Origin: Alphaproteobacteria bacterium | GTDB lineage: Bacteria; Pseudomonadota; Alphaproteobacteria; TMED109 | Length of the DNA stretch: 33,271 nt | Direction: 5' to 3' | Assembly (NCBI GenBank): GCA_021296265.1 | Contig: JAGWAT010000017.1 | Location: forward strand, 1 to 33,271 | Shown here: piece by piece, positions 33,166-33,271 of the stretch | Position numbering within the stretch: position 1 is the first letter of the stretch | How the letters are laid out: each line of letters starts with the position of its first letter | Notes under the pieces: model-generated | What the model was told of the DNA's origin: nothing | The model's database searches: none | Seen by the model: only the letters and a program-made list of their open reading frames with translations | Made by a program: the position numbers and the translations under genes

Positions 33166-33271
33166 ATTGTCGATAGCCAGCGGTTTGTTCTTTTGGGACT
33201 TATATCGAAGGGTTGACGACTCACGCCGCCAGCCTCCGATCCATTTCACGGGTCGTCGGGGTCGCTGAGTG

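Larger units (their letters stand above)
32885..33271. other. Non-coding tail upstream of the lipoprotein gene
   Basis: About 387 nt to the window end. The left part is AT-richer than its surroundings and probably carries the lipoprotein promoter; CATAAT on the minus strand (32949-32944) could be its -10 box, without a convincing -35. Two dyads lie at 33023-33035 and 33151-33165. An 89-codon minus-strand frame at 32980-33249 resembles no family I know and is not called. Confidence 0.5.

Noticed and set aside
32980-33249. 89-codon minus-strand frame
   Set aside because: No family resemblance, rich in Arg and His, contains both dyads and has no convincing ribosome site.
1-33271. tRNA, rRNA, CRISPR arrays, insertion sequences, prophage or attachment sites
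   Set aside because: Looked for and not seen: no cloverleaf-like sequence, no regularly spaced repeats, no transposase or integrase motif, and gene content is uniform housekeeping and catabolic.

Overview
This is a GC-rich, densely packed chromosomal segment. It most likely comes from an alphaproteobacterium; a Rhodospirillales-like lineage is my guess, not shown. The main evidence is the run ftsB-pdhA-pdhB-pdhC-lpdA-lipA-coq10, a gene order typical of that class. A separate E1 alpha and E1 beta pyruvate dehydrogenase, a single-chain acyl-CoA carboxylase of the LCC type and many GTGA/TGATG gene overlaps fit the same picture. I see no tRNA, rRNA, CRISPR array, transposase or phage gene.

Layout: (1) 69-1745, formate-tetrahydrofolate ligase. 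(2) 1993-3934, two paralogous DUF1538 membrane proteins overlapping each other and a small divergent PII-like protein, together a compact candidate for a ligand-regulated ion transporter. (3) 4001-4635, minus strand, a carboxymuconolactone-decarboxylase-like protein and a TusA-like protein, translationally coupled. (4) 4897-6621, an N-acyl-D-amino-acid-deacylase-type amidohydrolase. (5) 6627-13477, ftsB, the complete pyruvate dehydrogenase complex with its E3, lipoyl synthase and a Coq10/RatA START protein. (6) 13519-16644, minus strand, a TRAP solute receptor, NADP-type glutamate dehydrogenase and a TetR-like protein, spaced 24 nt apart as an operon. (7) 17039-20362, minus strand, a 1107-residue single-chain biotin-dependent acyl-CoA carboxylase with a TTG start, divergent from (8) 20637-21629, a nitronate-monooxygenase-family flavoprotein. 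(9) 21752-26364, a complete branched-chain-amino-acid-type ABC importer. (10) 26361-31047, minus strand, the aerobic benzoyl-CoA (box) genes boxC-boxB-benzoate-CoA ligase, with a divergent alpha/beta hydrolase at 31150-32037. (11) 32402-32884, a glycine-zipper lipoprotein, then a non-coding tail.

How they work together: regions 9 and 10 form a plausible aerobic benzoate module. The importer would bring in an aromatic acid, the ligase makes benzoyl-CoA, BoxB epoxidises the ring and BoxC opens it; the hydrolase may act on a downstream lactone or ester. The reductase BoxA and the semialdehyde dehydrogenase are not in the window. Acetyl-CoA from this route and from pyruvate dehydrogenase meets acyl-CoA carboxylation. 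Several dyad symmetries in the intergenic spaces (box divergent promoter, carboxylase promoter, the spacer before the importer, and a 14-bp AT-rich palindrome) look like operator or mRNA-structure signals and are listed separately. All functional calls rest on reading the translated sequences by eye; no database search was run.
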